A DNA stretch of 64,000 bases from Eretmocerus hayati (lineage: Eukaryota > Arthropoda > Insecta > Hymenoptera > Aphelinidae). This document shows positions 18,977 to 32,479 of the stretch, in pieces (within the stretch, counting starts at the first letter, position 1; each line of letters begins with the position of its first letter). The DNA is taken from assembly GCA_029851415.1 (NCBI GenBank), contig CM056744.1, forward strand, positions 64,846,172 through 64,910,171, read 5' to 3'. Both the position numbers and the translations under genes were made by a program. The notes below the pieces were generated by a model. It had not been told where the DNA came from. It searched no databases and saw only the letters and a list, made by a program, of their open reading frames with translations.

Positions 18977-20986
18977 TTAGCTGGGGTGAAAACGAAGCTT
19001 CCTCCTCAGAGAAAGCCAAATACCATCATCAACAAGGTTGATCTGCATTCCAAGATATGACAGACCATTTCCTTTGGCTCTATCAAATGTTATTTTGAAC
19101 TCTTTATTCAACTCCATCAATACAACAGTCATTTGCTTTTCATCTCGACCTACCATACATCCGTCATTAACATGTAAAACAATTATGATACTCCTATCTT
19201 TGTTATAGTAAACACACGGATCGTCATCTGATGCTTCAAAACCTAGTGTCTCTAGGAAATCTAAAGATTTCTTATTCCAATTCTTAAGTGCTTGTTTTAA
19301 GCCATACAGACTTTCCATCAACTTACAAACGCGTTCAGTTCCATTGTCAAATCCTTCTGGTTGACGCATATATATTTCTTCATCTAACTCACCATGTAGG
19401 AACGCTGTTGTGACATCAAATGTGATGACTTTCATACCTCCAGAGGCAGCTATACTCAGGATCAGACGAATAGACATGTGTCGAGCTACTGGACTAGATA
19501 CTTCAGTGTAATCGAATAGAAATGATAATAACAATAATAATAATAATAAGGAATACTTCTTTCTGCTCAAATCCACGAACAACCAATCTTGCTTTGTATC
19601 TGCCATTATCTCTCTGACATAGGACCCAGCGAGAGGTCAAGGGTCTCACATTATTTTGTTGGTTGGTCAATTCCCAAGTACTCATATCCATCAGTGATTT
19701 GTATCCACTTGTCATGGCTTTCTTCCAGTTCGGATCTTTCAGAGCATCTGGTACAGGAATATTCTGCAACTCGCCAATCATTGCAAACAAATTTTGTCTA
19801 ACTATCAGGGCTGAACCTGTGCCAAAATCATCATAACTGGACGGGGCTTTCAATTTGTCACGATCTCTCAGATTCCTTGTCACTTGGTTTGTGACCTATT
19901 CTTTTGCAGAATCTTCCTGAGTGTCTGATTCGTTTCCACTTCCAGACTTCTCGGCTTCGCAACTGCCGTACTCAGACTCTTCTTCTTCTGTCTCTGGACT
20001 TTCTTCTTCTTCAGGTGACAATATTTTAAATTCAGTGAAAGTTTCCATCCTCAAATTTTTGTCAAATATGGCATTGCTTGAACTAATAACAGATCGTGTT
20101 TCTTGGATAAACACCCTGTACCATGGCGAATCAATGTCATACCCAACAAACGTACCTTTGGTGGACTTTTTGTCCATTTTACTTCTCCTGTGATCTCCAA
20201 TCAAAACGTAACAGTCACAACCAAAAGGTCTCATCTTGTTTATCAGCATACGGCGTCCAAACCATAAATTAGCTGGACTTCTCCCCTTGATTGAACTTGT
20301 ACCAGTTTGATTCATCGTGAATATCACATGATTTACTGCCTCGACCCATGAATTTTCTCTCAATTCTCTGGCGTGTATTACTGACGTTGCTGCTTCCACG
20401 ACTGCTCGCATTTCTCTCGCAATCCGACCACTTCGTCGAGGAGTATACGCACTTGACTGACAGTGGAATACGCCTAGATTCTCAAGAAGTTCTTTTGTCC
20501 CCTTGTTCTTGTTTCTTTCCCGTTGTCTGACTTCAATATTTTTACTGTGTCATTGAATTGGTTCTCTACCAGTTTCAAGAAGACTTCCAATTTCGATGCT
20601 GCCTCATTCTTATGTTTCAGAAAGTAGACTGTCCTGAAGTGGCTGTGATCATCTCTGGAAAGGAGAAAGTACTAAGCTCCTCCTAGAGAGTGAACATCCA
20701 TTTTACATAAATCTACATGAATGACATCCAACACTCTCTTGCTGCTTTTGGGATTTAGTAGATGTGACACTCGATGTTGTTCTCCATAGACACATCCTTC
20801 ACAGACATAATCATCCCAATCATCCTGGAATTTTATTCCATTCTCTTTCAATATAGATCTGGCATAACTTACATGTTGGTGAGCAAGTTTCTCGTGCCAT
20901 TTCTTGATTGACATCGTGGCTAGACATTTTCCTGACGATTCTTGACGAAATTGCATTTTGAAAGGATCTCCTTCTCTCAATGCCAT
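18977..20986 (-). pseudogene. Ty1/Copia pol remnant: GAG-pre-integrase, integrase and reverse transcriptase
   Basis: Collinear minus-strand pieces. 20986-20672 holds GAG-pre-integrase (KKWHEKLAHQHVSYARSIL, CEGCVYGEQHR) and the start of integrase (DVIHVDLCKM). ~20660-19896 holds integrase core and C-terminus (WVEAVNHVIFTMNQTGTSS, FVGYDIDSPWYRVF). 19883-19503 and 19606-18977 hold reverse transcriptase (WVLCQRDNGRYKARLVVRG, FDVTTAFLHGELDEEIYM, LYGLKQALKNW). Stops occur at ~20672 and 19898-19896. A (TAA/ATT)n microsatellite at ~19510-19555 shifts the frame. The YVDD catalytic box reads HVND. Coding ends at GIWLS near 19000, then unrelated sequence and satellite follow; RNase H is not seen. Confidence 0.85.
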
Positions 20987-21009
20987 CCCTGCTGCAGAAG
21001 TTCGATTGG
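20987..21009 (+). repeat. Left terminal inverted repeat of the satellite insertion
   Basis: It begins CCCTGCTGCAGAAG and ends CGATTGG. It pairs with 37096-37118 with two mismatches and lies exactly at the Copia junction. Confidence 0.6.
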
Positions 21010-21189
21010 ATTCGATAGAAAAACACTCAATCGATCTGAATCTAGAAACTTATGATGAATTTGAAACATGATTTTCAGGATTGGAGAAGATTGGAGTTCA
21101 ATCGCGATCAATGGTGTTGATCGGGATTCAAACAGTGTTGACCAATCTTTACCAATGCCGACTATACGCATTGAGAGGGAGATTGCCAA

Positions 21190-22390
21190 TCGACCTCAAT
21201 ACTGACTAGAATCATTGGAGACCTTATATCCTATTCATCTGAATCGATTTGAATGCTGGAAATCAGTATTGGATATCCGAAATCCTATCCGCCTCAATCG
21301 ATTCCAATACTGTTATTCTGCATTGGAACCTCAATCGAACTCAATACTGACTAGAATCATTGGACACCTTATATCCTATTCATCTGAATCGATTTGAATG
21401 CTGGAAATCAGTATTGGATATCCGAAATCCAATCCGCCTCAATTGATTTCAATACTGTTATTCTGTATTGGAACCTCAATCGAACTCAATACTGAATAGA
21501 ATCATTGGACACCTCATATCCTATTCATCTGAATCGATTTGAATGCTGGAAATCAGTATTGGATATCCGAAATCCTATCCACCTCAATCGATTCCAATAC
21601 TGTTATTCTGCATTGGAACCTCAATTGAACTCAATACTGACTAGAATCATTGGACACCTCATATCCTATTCATCTGAATCGATTTGAATGCTGGAAATCA
21701 GTATTGGATATCCGAAATCCAATCCGCCTCAATCGATTTCAATACTGTTATTCTGTATTGGAACCTCAATCGAACTCAATACTGAATAGAATCATTGGAC
21801 ACCTCATATCCTATTCATCTGAATCGATTTGAATGCTGGAAATCAGTATTGGATATCCGAAATCCTATCCGCCTCAATCGATTCCATTACTGTTATTCTG
21901 TATTGGAACCTCAATCGAACTCAATACTGACTAGAATCATTGGACACCTTATATCCTATTCATCTGAATCGATTTGAATGCTGGAAATCAGTATTGGATA
22001 TCCGAAATCCAATCCGCCTCAATCGATTCCAATACTGTTATTCTGCATTGGAACCTCAATCGAACTCAATACTGACTAGAATCATTGGACACCTTATATC
22101 CTATTCATCTGAATCGATTTGAATGCTGGAAATCAGTATTGGATATCCGAAATCCTATCCGCCTCAATCGATTCCAATACTGTTATTCTGTATTCGAACC
22201 TCAATCGAACTCAATACTGAATAGAATCATTGGACACCTCATATCCTATTCATCTGAATCGATTTGAATGCTGGAAATCAGTATTGGATATCCGAAATCC
22301 TATCCGCCTCAATCGATTCCAATACTGATTTTCAGTATTGGGAACATCGAGAACTCAATCGGCCTCAATCGACCTCAATACTGACTTTCA
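21190..22390 (+). repeat. 145-bp satellite array (about 8 copies) with dimeric structure
   Basis: Units start near 21215, 21360, 21505, 21650, 21795, 21940, 22085 and 22230, an exact 145-bp step. Each unit is three ~48-bp subunits built on an ATCGATT...AATACTG...CATTGG dyad. Odd units read CCTATCC where even units read CCAATCC, so the array evolves as a ~290-bp dimer. The 60-codon frames it contains are a by-product of the repeat. Confidence 0.95.
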
Positions 22391-22640
22391 GTCATTATTA
22401 CAAATCAACGTCTCACATATACATCACTCACATTACAGGTAAGGTTTCAATACAATTCAATACTTATTTCAATCATGATCGCATTAACATATCATCGCAT
22501 TACATAACTAAACGCTATTTGGAGGTTCTGTCACTCATCAGTCTTATATAGGAACAGGAGAGATGGTTCGTCGCTTGCGAGAAAGCAATCCCATGATATT
22601 TGGATGCAAACTGAGATGGTCATCGAAACGCCGCCTAGCG
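22391..22640. other. Non-satellite interruption between arrays
   Basis: About 250 bp of sequence without the CAATACTG dyads separates the two arrays. No gene or element was recognised in it. Confidence 0.5.
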
Positions 22641-25600
22641 TCAGCCACTCGAATTCTATCGGCCTCAATCGATTCCAATACTAACTTTCAGGAATGGGAA
22701 GTTCAATAACTCACACTACGTCTATCGGTTCCAATACTGACTATGAGCATTGACGAGGTTATTTATCGTCCTGAATCGATTTGAATGCTGAATATCAGTA
22801 TTGGGGACTTGAAATCCTATCTGCCCAGTCGAATCCAGTACTGTTTTCGAGTATTGGGAACTTCGAGATCTCAACCCACTTCAATCGATCTCAATACTGA
22901 CTGTGAGTATTCTAGCCCTTATATTCTAATAACCTGAATCGATTTGAGTACTGTCTCTCAGTATTGGGTAGATCGCTATCTCAATCCACTTCAATCGATC
23001 TCAATACTGGAAGTAAGCATTAGAAACCTTATATCCTATCTACTTGAATCGATTTAGATGCTGGATTCCAGTATTGAGGACTTGAAATCCTAACTGCCCC
23101 AATCGATTCCAGAACTGTTTTTCAGTATTGGAAACATCGGGTTCTCAATCCGCTTCAATCAATTTCAATACTGATTTTCAGCATTGCAGACCTCATATGA
23201 TATTTACCTGAATCGGATTGAATGCTCGATATCAGTATTGAGGACTCGAAATCCTATCTGCCCCAATCGATTTCAGTACTGTATTTCAGTATTGGAAACA
23301 TCGGGTTCTCAATCCGCTTGAATCGATCTCAATACTGATTTACAGCATTGCAGATCTTATATCCTATCTACTTGAATCGATTTGAATGCTGGATATCAGT
23401 ATTGAGGACTTAAAATCCTACCTGCCCGAATCGATTTCAGTACTGTATTTCAGTAGTGGAAACATCGGGTTCTCAATCCGCTTCAATCGATCTCAATACT
23501 GATTTTCAGCATTGCAGATCTTATATCCTATCTACTTGCATCGTTTTAAATGCTGGATATCAGTATTGAGGACTTGAGATCCTATGTGCCCCAATCGATT
23601 CCAGTACTGTATTTCAGTATTGGGAATATCGGGATCTCAATCCACTACAATCGATCTGAATACTGCAAGTTAGCATCAGAAACCTCATATCCTATCTACC
23701 TGAATCGGAATGAATGCTGGATATCAGTGCTAGATATCAGTATTCAGGACTTGCCATCCTATCTGCCCCAGTCGATTCCAGTACTGTATTTCAGTATTGG
23801 AAACATCGGGTTCTCAGTACGCTCCAATCGATCTCAATACTGATGTTCAGCATTGCAGACCTTATATGATTTTTACCTGAATCGAATTGAATGCTAAATA
23901 TCAGTATTGGGGACTTGAAATCCTATCTGCCCAGTCGAATCCAGTACTGTTTTCGAGTATTAGGAACTTCGAGATCTCAACCCACTTCAATCGATCTCAA
24001 TACTGACTGTGAGTATTCTAGCCCTTATATTCTAATAACCTGAATCGATTTGAGTACTGTCTCTCAGTATTGGGTAGATCGCTATCTCAATCCACTTCAA
24101 TCGATCTCAATACTGGAAGTAAGCATTAGAAACCTTATATCCTATCTACTTGAATCGATTTGGATGCTGGATTTCAGTATTGAGGACTTGAAATCCTAAC
24201 TGCCCCAATCGATTCCAGAACTGTTTTTCAGTATTGGAAACATCGGGTTCTCAATCCGCTTCAATCGATTTCAATACTGATTTTCAACATTGCAGACCTC
24301 ATATGATATTTACCTGAATCGGATTGATTGCTAAATATCAGTATTGAGGACTCGAAATCCTCTCTGCCCCAATCGATTTCAGTACTGTATTTCAGTATTG
24401 GAAACATCGAGTTCTCAATCCGCTTGAATCGATCTCAATACTGATTTACAGCATTGCAGATCTTATATCCTATCTACTTGAATCGATTTGAATGCTGGAT
24501 ATCAGTATTGAGGACTTAAAATCCTACCTGCCCGAATCGATTTCAGTACTGTATTTCAGTAGTGGAAACATCGGGTTCTCAATCCGCTTCAATCGATCTC
24601 AATACTGATTTTCAGCATTGCAGATCTTATATCCTATCTACTTGAATCGATTTAAATCCTGGATATCAGTATTGAGGACTTGAGATCCTATCTGCCCCAA
24701 TCGATTCCAGTACTGTATTTCAGTATTGGGAATATCGGGATCTCAATCCACTTTAATCGATCTGAATACTGAAAGTAAGCATCAGAAACCTCATATCCTA
24801 TCTACCTGAATCGGAATGAATGCTGGATATCAGTGCTAGATATCAGTATCCGGGACTTGCCATCCTATCTGCCCCAGTCGATTCCAGTACTGTATTTCAG
24901 TATTGGAAACATCGGGGTCTCAGTACGCTCCAATCGATCTCAATACTGATGTTCAGCATTGCAGACCTTATATGATTTTTACCTGAATCGAATTGAATGC
25001 TAGATATCAGTATTAAGGACTTGAAATCCTAGCTGTCCCAATCGATTTGAGTACTGTTTTCCAGTATTGGGAATATCGAGATCTTAACCCAATTTAATCG
25101 ATCTCAATACTGACTGTAAGTATTGGAGCCCTTATATCCCAATAATCTGAATCGATTTGAGTACTGTCTCTCAGTATTGGGCAGATTGCTATCTCAGTCC
25201 ACTTCAATCGATCTCAATACTAAATGTAAGCATAAGTGACCTCATTATATCCTATCTACTTGTATCGATTTTAATGTTGGAAATCAGTATTGCAGAATTG
25301 AGATCCTATCTGCTCCAACTCTTTCCAATACCATTTTCAAGTATTGGAAACACTGAGATCTCAATCCGCTTGAATCGATCTCAATCCCGACTTTCAGCAT
25401 TGCAGACCTCATATCATATTTACCTGAATCGAATTGAATGCGGAATATCAGTATTGAGGGCTTGGAATCCTATCTGCCCTAATCGATTCCAGTTCTGTAT
25501 TTCAGTATTGGGAATATCGGGAGCGCATTACGCTTCGATCGATCTCAATACTGATGTTCAGCATTGCAGACCTTATATCATATCTACTTGAATTAATTCG

Positions 25601-25860
25601 AATGCTGTGTATCAGATTGGGAATGGGAAGTCCTATCTGCCTCAATAGATCCAAATACTGACCTCTAACATTGGATACCGTATATTCTATCTACGTCAAT
25701 ATACCTGAATGATGATTGTTAGTATTGAGGACTTGAAATCCTATCTGTCCCGATCGATTCCAGTACCGTCTTCCAGTATTGCAAACATCGAGATCTCAAT
25801 CCGCCTCAATCGATTTCAATACTGATTCTCAGCATTGCAGACCTTATAACCCGTTTACCT
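22641..25860 (+). repeat. Complex satellite array of ~50-75-bp dyad units, with a 1106-bp duplication
   Basis: Divergent copies of CAATACTG-N5-CAGTATTG hairpins are joined by CGATTTGAATGCTGG, CTATCTGCCCCAATCGATT and similar linkers. The segment at ~22.77-23.88 kb is repeated at ~23.88-24.99 kb with few changes; for example CTGCCCAGTCGAATCC is at 22821 and 23927. It belongs to the same family as the 145-bp array but is much less homogenised. Confidence 0.9.
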
Positions 25861-28745
25861 GACCAATAGCAAAACTCATCTTCAGGCTGTTCCAATTCTG
25901 CCCAGCAGTATTGAATTCGATTGATATATATGAAACCTAGAGGAGTTCAATACTGATTGTGAGTATTGAGAAGGATAGAATAACCATGTACCCACGATTT
26001 CCATTCGATTTTGTAGTATTCATCTCAATATTAGTCAATGACGCAAAGAGTGATTGGGTCATCATTGGAATAGATTGATGCAGTCGACTCAATGCTGCCC
26101 GGCAGGATTCAGACCGATAGCGAAACTCATCCTCAGAGCGTACCAATCCTGCTCAGCAGTATTGACATCAATTAAAATACATGGAATTCAGAGGAGTTCG
26201 ATACCGATTGTAAGTATTCAGGAGGATAGAAACCACTTTTTCACGATCGGTATTCCATCCTATAGTATTAAGCTCGATTGGCAAATCACGCAATGAGTGA
26301 TTGGGTCATCATTGAAATCGATTGACGCAGTCGACTCGTTGCTGCCTGGCAGGATTCAGACCGAAAGCAAAACTCATCTTCAGGCCGTTCCAATCCTGCT
26401 CAGCAGTATTGAATTCGATTGAGATGTATGAAATCTAGATGAGTTCAATACTGATTGTGAGTATTGAGAGAAATAGAATAATCATGCACCCACGATTTCA
26501 ACTGGATTCTGTAGTATACATCTCGATTGATCAATGACGCAAAGAGTGATTGGGTCATCATTGAAATCGATTGACGCAGTCGACTCAATGCTGCCTGGCA
26601 GGATTCAGACCGATAGCAAAACTCATCTCGAGACCGTTCCAATCCTGCTGAGCAGTATTGAATTCGATTGAAATATATGAAATCTAGCGGAGTTCAATAC
26701 TGATTGTGAGTATTGGGAAGGATAGAATAACCATGCATCCACGATATCAATCCGATTTTGTAGTATTCGGCTCGATTGGTCAATCACGCAGTGAGTAATT
26801 GGGTGATCATTGGAATCGATTGACTCAGTCAATTCAATGCTGCTTGGCAGGATTCAGACCGATAGCAAAACTCATCTTCAGGCCATTCCAATCCTGCTGA
26901 GCAGTATTGGATTCGATTGAAATACATGAAATCCAGCGAAGTTCAATACTGATCGTGAGTATTGGGAAGGATAGAATAACCATGCATCCACGATTTCAAT
27001 CCGATTTTGTAGTATTCAGCTCGATTGGTCAATCACGCAGTGAGTAATTAGGTCGTCATTGAAATCGATCGACGCAGTCGACTCGTTGCTGCCTGGCATG
27101 ATTCAGACCGATAGCAAAACTCATCTCGAGACCGTTCCAATCCTGCTGAGCAGTATTGAGTTCGATTGAAATATATGAAATCCAGCGGAGTTCAATACTG
27201 ATTGTGAGTATTGAGAGAAATAGAATAACCATGCACCCACGATTTCAACTGGATTCTGTAGTATTCATCTCGATTGATCAATGACGCAAAGAGTGATTGG
27301 GTCATCATTGGAATCGATTGACTCAGTCAATCCAATGCTGCCTGGCAGGATTCAGACCGATAGCAAAACTCATCTCGAGATCGTTCCAATCCTGCTGAGC
27401 AGTATTGGATTCGATTGGAATATACGGAATCTGGCGAAGTTCAATACTGATTGTGAGTATTGGGAAGGATAGAATAACCATGCATCTACGATTTCAACCC
27501 GATTTTTTAGTATTCAGCTCGATTGGTCATTCACGCAGTGAGTGATTGGGTCATCATTGGAATCGATTGACGCAGTCCACTCAATGCTGCCTGGCATGAT
27601 TCAGACCGATAGCAAAACTCATCTCGAGACCGTTCCAATCCTGCTGAGCAGTATTGAGTTCGATTGGAATATATGAAATCCAGCGGAGTTCAATACTGAT
27701 TGTGAGTATTGGGAAGGATAGAATAACCATGCATCCACGATTACAATTCGATTTTGTAGTATTCAGCTCGATTGGTCAATGACGCAGTGAGTAATTGGGT
27801 TATCATTGGAATCAATTGACTCAGTCAATTCAATGCTGCTTGGCAGGATTCAGACCGATAGCAGAACTCATCTTCAGGCCATCCCAATCCTGCTGAGCAG
27901 TATTGGATTCGATTGAAATATACGAAATCTAGCGGAGTTCAATGCTGATTGTGAGTTTCGGGAAGGATAGAATAACCATGCATCCACGATTTCAATCCGA
28001 TTTTGTAGTATTCAGCTCGATTGGTCAATCACGCAGTGAGTAATTATGTCATCATTGAAATCGATTGACGCAGTCCACTCAATGCTGCCTGGCATGATTC
28101 AGACCGATAGCAAAACTCATCTCGAGACCGTTCCAATCCTGCTGAGCAGTATTGAGTTCGATTGAAATATATGAAATCCAGCGGAGTTCAATACTGATTG
28201 TGAGTATTGGGAAGGATAGAATAACCATGCATCCACGATTACAATTCGATTTTGTAGTATTCAGCTCGATTGGTCAATCACGCAGTGAGTAATTGGGTTA
28301 CCATTGGAATCGATTGACTCAGTCAATTCAATGCTGCTTGGCAGGATTCAGACCGATAGCAAAACTCATCTTCAGGCCGTTCCAATCCTGCTGAGCAGTA
28401 TTGGATTCGATTGAAATATACGGAATCTAGCGGAGTTCAATACTAATTGTGAGTATTGGGAAGGATAGAATAACCATGCATCCACGATTTCAATCCGATT
28501 TTGTAGTATTCAGCTCGATTGGTCAATTACGCAGTGAGTAATTGGGTCATCATTGAAATCGATTGACGCAGTCCACCCAATGCTGCCTGGCATGATTCAG
28601 ACCGATAGCAAAACTCATCTCGAGACCGTTCCAATCCTGCCGAGCAGTATTGAATTCGATTGAAATATATGAAATCCAGCGCAGTTCAATACTGATTGTG
28701 AGTATTGGGAAGGATAGAATAACCATGCATCCACGATTACAATTC

Positions 28746-31700
28746 GATTTTGTAGTATTCAGCTCGATTGGTCAATGACGCAGTGAGTAATTGGGTTACC
28801 ATTGGAATCGATTGACTCAGTCAATTCAATGCTGCTTGGCAGGATTCAGACCGATAGCAAAACTCATCTTCAGGCCATCCCAATCCTGCTGAGCAGTATT
28901 GAGTTCGATTGAAATATATGAAATCGAGCGGAGTTCAATACTGATGGTGAGTATTGGGAAGGATAGAATAACCATGCATCCACGATTACAATTCGATTTT
29001 GTAGTATTCAGCTCAATTGGTCAATCACGCAGTGAGTAATTGGATCATCATTGAAATCGATTGACGCAGTCCACTCAATGCTGCCTGGCATGATTCAGAC
29101 CGATAGCAAAACTCATCTCGAGACCGTTCCAATCCTGCTGAGCAGTATTGAGTTCGATTGAAATATATGAAATCCAGCGGAGTTCAATACTGATTGTGAG
29201 TATTGGGAAGAATAGAATAACCATGCATCCACGATTACAATTCGATTTTGTAGTATTCAGCTCGATTGGTCAATCACGCAGTGAGTAATTGGGTTATCAT
29301 TGGAATCGATTGACTCAGTCAATTCAATGCTGCTTGGCAGGATTCAGACCGATAGCAAAACTCATCTTCAGGCCATTCCAATCCTGCTGAGCAGTATTGG
29401 ATTCGATTGAAATATACGAAATCTAGCGGAGTTCAATACTGATTGTGAGTATTGGGAAGGATAGAACAACCATGCATCCACGATTTCAATCCGATTTTGT
29501 AGTATTCAGCTCGATTGGTCAATCACGCAGTTAGTAATTGGGTCATCATTGAAATCGATTGACGCAGTCCACTCAATGCTGCCTGGCATGATTCAGACCG
29601 ATAGCAAAACTCATCTCGAGACCGTTCCAATCCTGCCGAGCAGTATTGAATTCGATTGAAATATATGAAATCCAGCGCAGTTCGATACTGATTGTAGGTA
29701 TTGGGAAGGATAGAATAACCATGCATCCTGATTCCAATCCGATTTTGTAGTATTCAGCTCGATTGGTCAATCACGCAGTGAGTGATCGAGTCATCATCGA
29801 AATCGATTGACAAAGTCCACTCAATGCTGCCCGGCAGGATTCAGACCGATAGCGAGACTCATCCGCAGGCCGTACCAATCCTGCTGAGCAGTATTCGATT
29901 CGATTGAAATATATGAAATCTAGCGGAGTTCGATACTGATTGTGAGTATTGGGAAGGATAGAATAACCATGCATCTACGATTTCAATCCGATTTTTTAGT
30001 ATTCAGCTTGATTGGTCATTCACGCAGTGAGTGATTGGGTCATCATTGAAATCGATTGACGCAGTCCACTCAATGCTGCCTGGCATGATTCAGACCGATA
30101 GCAAAACTCATCTCGAGACCGTTCCAATCCTGCTGAGCAGTGTTGAGTTCGATTGAAGTATATGAAATCCAGCGCAGTTCAATACTGATTGTGAGTATTG
30201 GGAAGGATAGAATAACCATGCATCCACGATTACAATTCGATTTTGTAGTATTCAGCTCGATTGGTCAATCACGCAGTGAGTAATTGGGTTACCATTGGAA
30301 TCGATTGACTCAGTCAATTCAATGCTGCTTGGCAGGATTCAGACCGATAGCAAAACTCATCTTCAGGCCGTTCCAATCCTGCTGAGCAGTATTGGATTCG
30401 ATTGAAATATACGGAATCTAGCGGAGTTCAATACTAATTGTGAGTATTGGGAAGGATAGAATAACCATGCATCCACGATTTCAATCCGATTTTGTAGTAT
30501 TCAGCTCGATTGGTCAATTACGCAGTGAGTAATTGGGTCATCATTGAAATCGATTGACGCAGTCCACTCAATGCTGCCTGGCATGATTCAGACCGATAGC
30601 AAAACTCATCTCGAGACCGTTCCAATCCTGCCGAGCAGTATTGAATTCGATTGAAATATATGAAATCCAGCGCAGTTCAATACTGATTGTGAGTATTGGG
30701 AAGGATAGAATAACCATGCATCCACGATTACAATTCGATTTTGTAGTATTCAGCTCGATTGGTCAATGACGCAGTGAGTAATTGGGTTATCATTGGAATC
30801 AATTGACTCAGTCAATTCAATGCTGCTTGGCAGGATTCAGACCGATAGCAAAACTCATCTTCAGGCCATCCCAATCCTGCTGAGCAGTATTGAGTTCGAT
30901 TGAAATATATGAAATCGAGCGGAGTTCAATACTGATTGTGAGTATTGGGAAGGATAGAATAACCATGCATCCACGATTACAATTCGATTTTGTAGTATTC
31001 AGCTCAATTGGTCAATCACGCAGTGAGTAATTGGGTCATCATTGAAATCGATTGAAGCAGTCCACTCAATGCTGCCTGGCATGATTCAGACCGATAGCAA
31101 AACTCATCTCGAGACCGTTCCAATCCTGCTGAGCAGTATTGAATTCGATTGGAATATATGAAATCTAGCGGAGTTCAATACTGATTGTGAGTATTGGGAA
31201 GGATAGAATAACCATGCATCCACGATTCCAATCCGATTTTGTAGTATTCAGCTCGATTGGTCAATCACGCAGTGAGTAATTGGCTTATCATTGGAATCGA
31301 TTGACTCAGTCAATTCAATGCTGCTTGGCAGGATTCAGACCGATAGCAAAACTCATCTTCAGGCCATTCCAATCCTGCTGAGCAGTATTGGATTCGATTG
31401 AAATATACGAAATCTAGCGGAGTTCAATACTGATTGTGAGTATTGGGAAGGATAGAATAACCATGCATCCACGATTTCAATCCGATTTTGTAGTATTCAG
31501 CTCGATTGGTCAATCACGCAGTGAGTAATTGGGTTATCATTGAAATCGATTGACGCAGTCCACTCAATGCTGCCTGGCATGATTCAGACCGATAGCAAAA
31601 CTCATCTCGAGACCGTTCCAATCCTGCCGAGCAGTATTGAATTCGATTGAAATATATGAAATCCAGCGCAGTTCAATACTGATTGTAGGTATTGGGAAGG

Positions 31701-32479
31701 ATAGAATAACCCTGCATCCACGATTCCAATCCGATTTTGTAGTATTCAGCTCGATTGGTCAATCACGCAGTGAGTGATTGAGTCATCATTGAAATCGATT
31801 GACAAAGTCCACTCAATGCTGCCCGGCAGGATTCAGACCGATAGCGAGACTCATCCGCAGGCCGTACCAATCCTGTTGAGCAGTATTCGATTCGATTGAA
31901 ATATATGAAATCTAGCGGAGTTGAATACGGATTGTGAGTATTGGGAAGGATAGAATAACCATGCATCCACGATTTCAATCCGATTTTGTAGTATTCAGCT
32001 CGAATGGTCAATCACGCAGTGAGTAATTGGGTTATCATTGGAATCGATTGACTCAGTCAATTCAATGCTGCTTGGCAGGATCCAGACCGATAGCAAAACT
32101 CATCTCGAGATCGTTCCAATCCTGCTGAGCAGTATTGAATTCGATTGGAATATATGAAATCTAGCGGAGTTCAATACTGATTGTGAGTATTGGGAAGGAT
32201 AGAATAACCATGCATCCACGATTCCAATCCGATTTTGTAGTATTCAGCTCGATTGGTCAATCACGCAGTGAGTAATTGGGTTATCATTGGAATCGATTGA
32301 CTCAGTCAATTCAATGCTGCTTGGCAGGATTCAGACCGATAGCAAAACTTATCTTCAGGCCATTCCAATCCTGCTGAGCAGTATTGGATTCGATTGAAAT
32401 ATATGAAATCCAGCGAAGTTCAATACTGATTGTGAGTATTGGGAAGGATAGAATAACCATGCATCTACGATTTCAATCC
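28746..32479 (+). repeat. First copy of a 3734-bp higher-order repeat (15 monomers)
   Basis: Every stretch I compared recurs 3734 bp further on, including rare variants such as CATCCTGATTCC (29725/33459) and AACCCTGCATCC (31708/35442). 3734 divided by 15 gives 248.9, the monomer length. Confidence 0.9.

Noticed and set aside
21190..22390. CRISPR-like regular array
   Set aside because: The units are contiguous satellite monomers with no unique spacers, and the context is eukaryotic.
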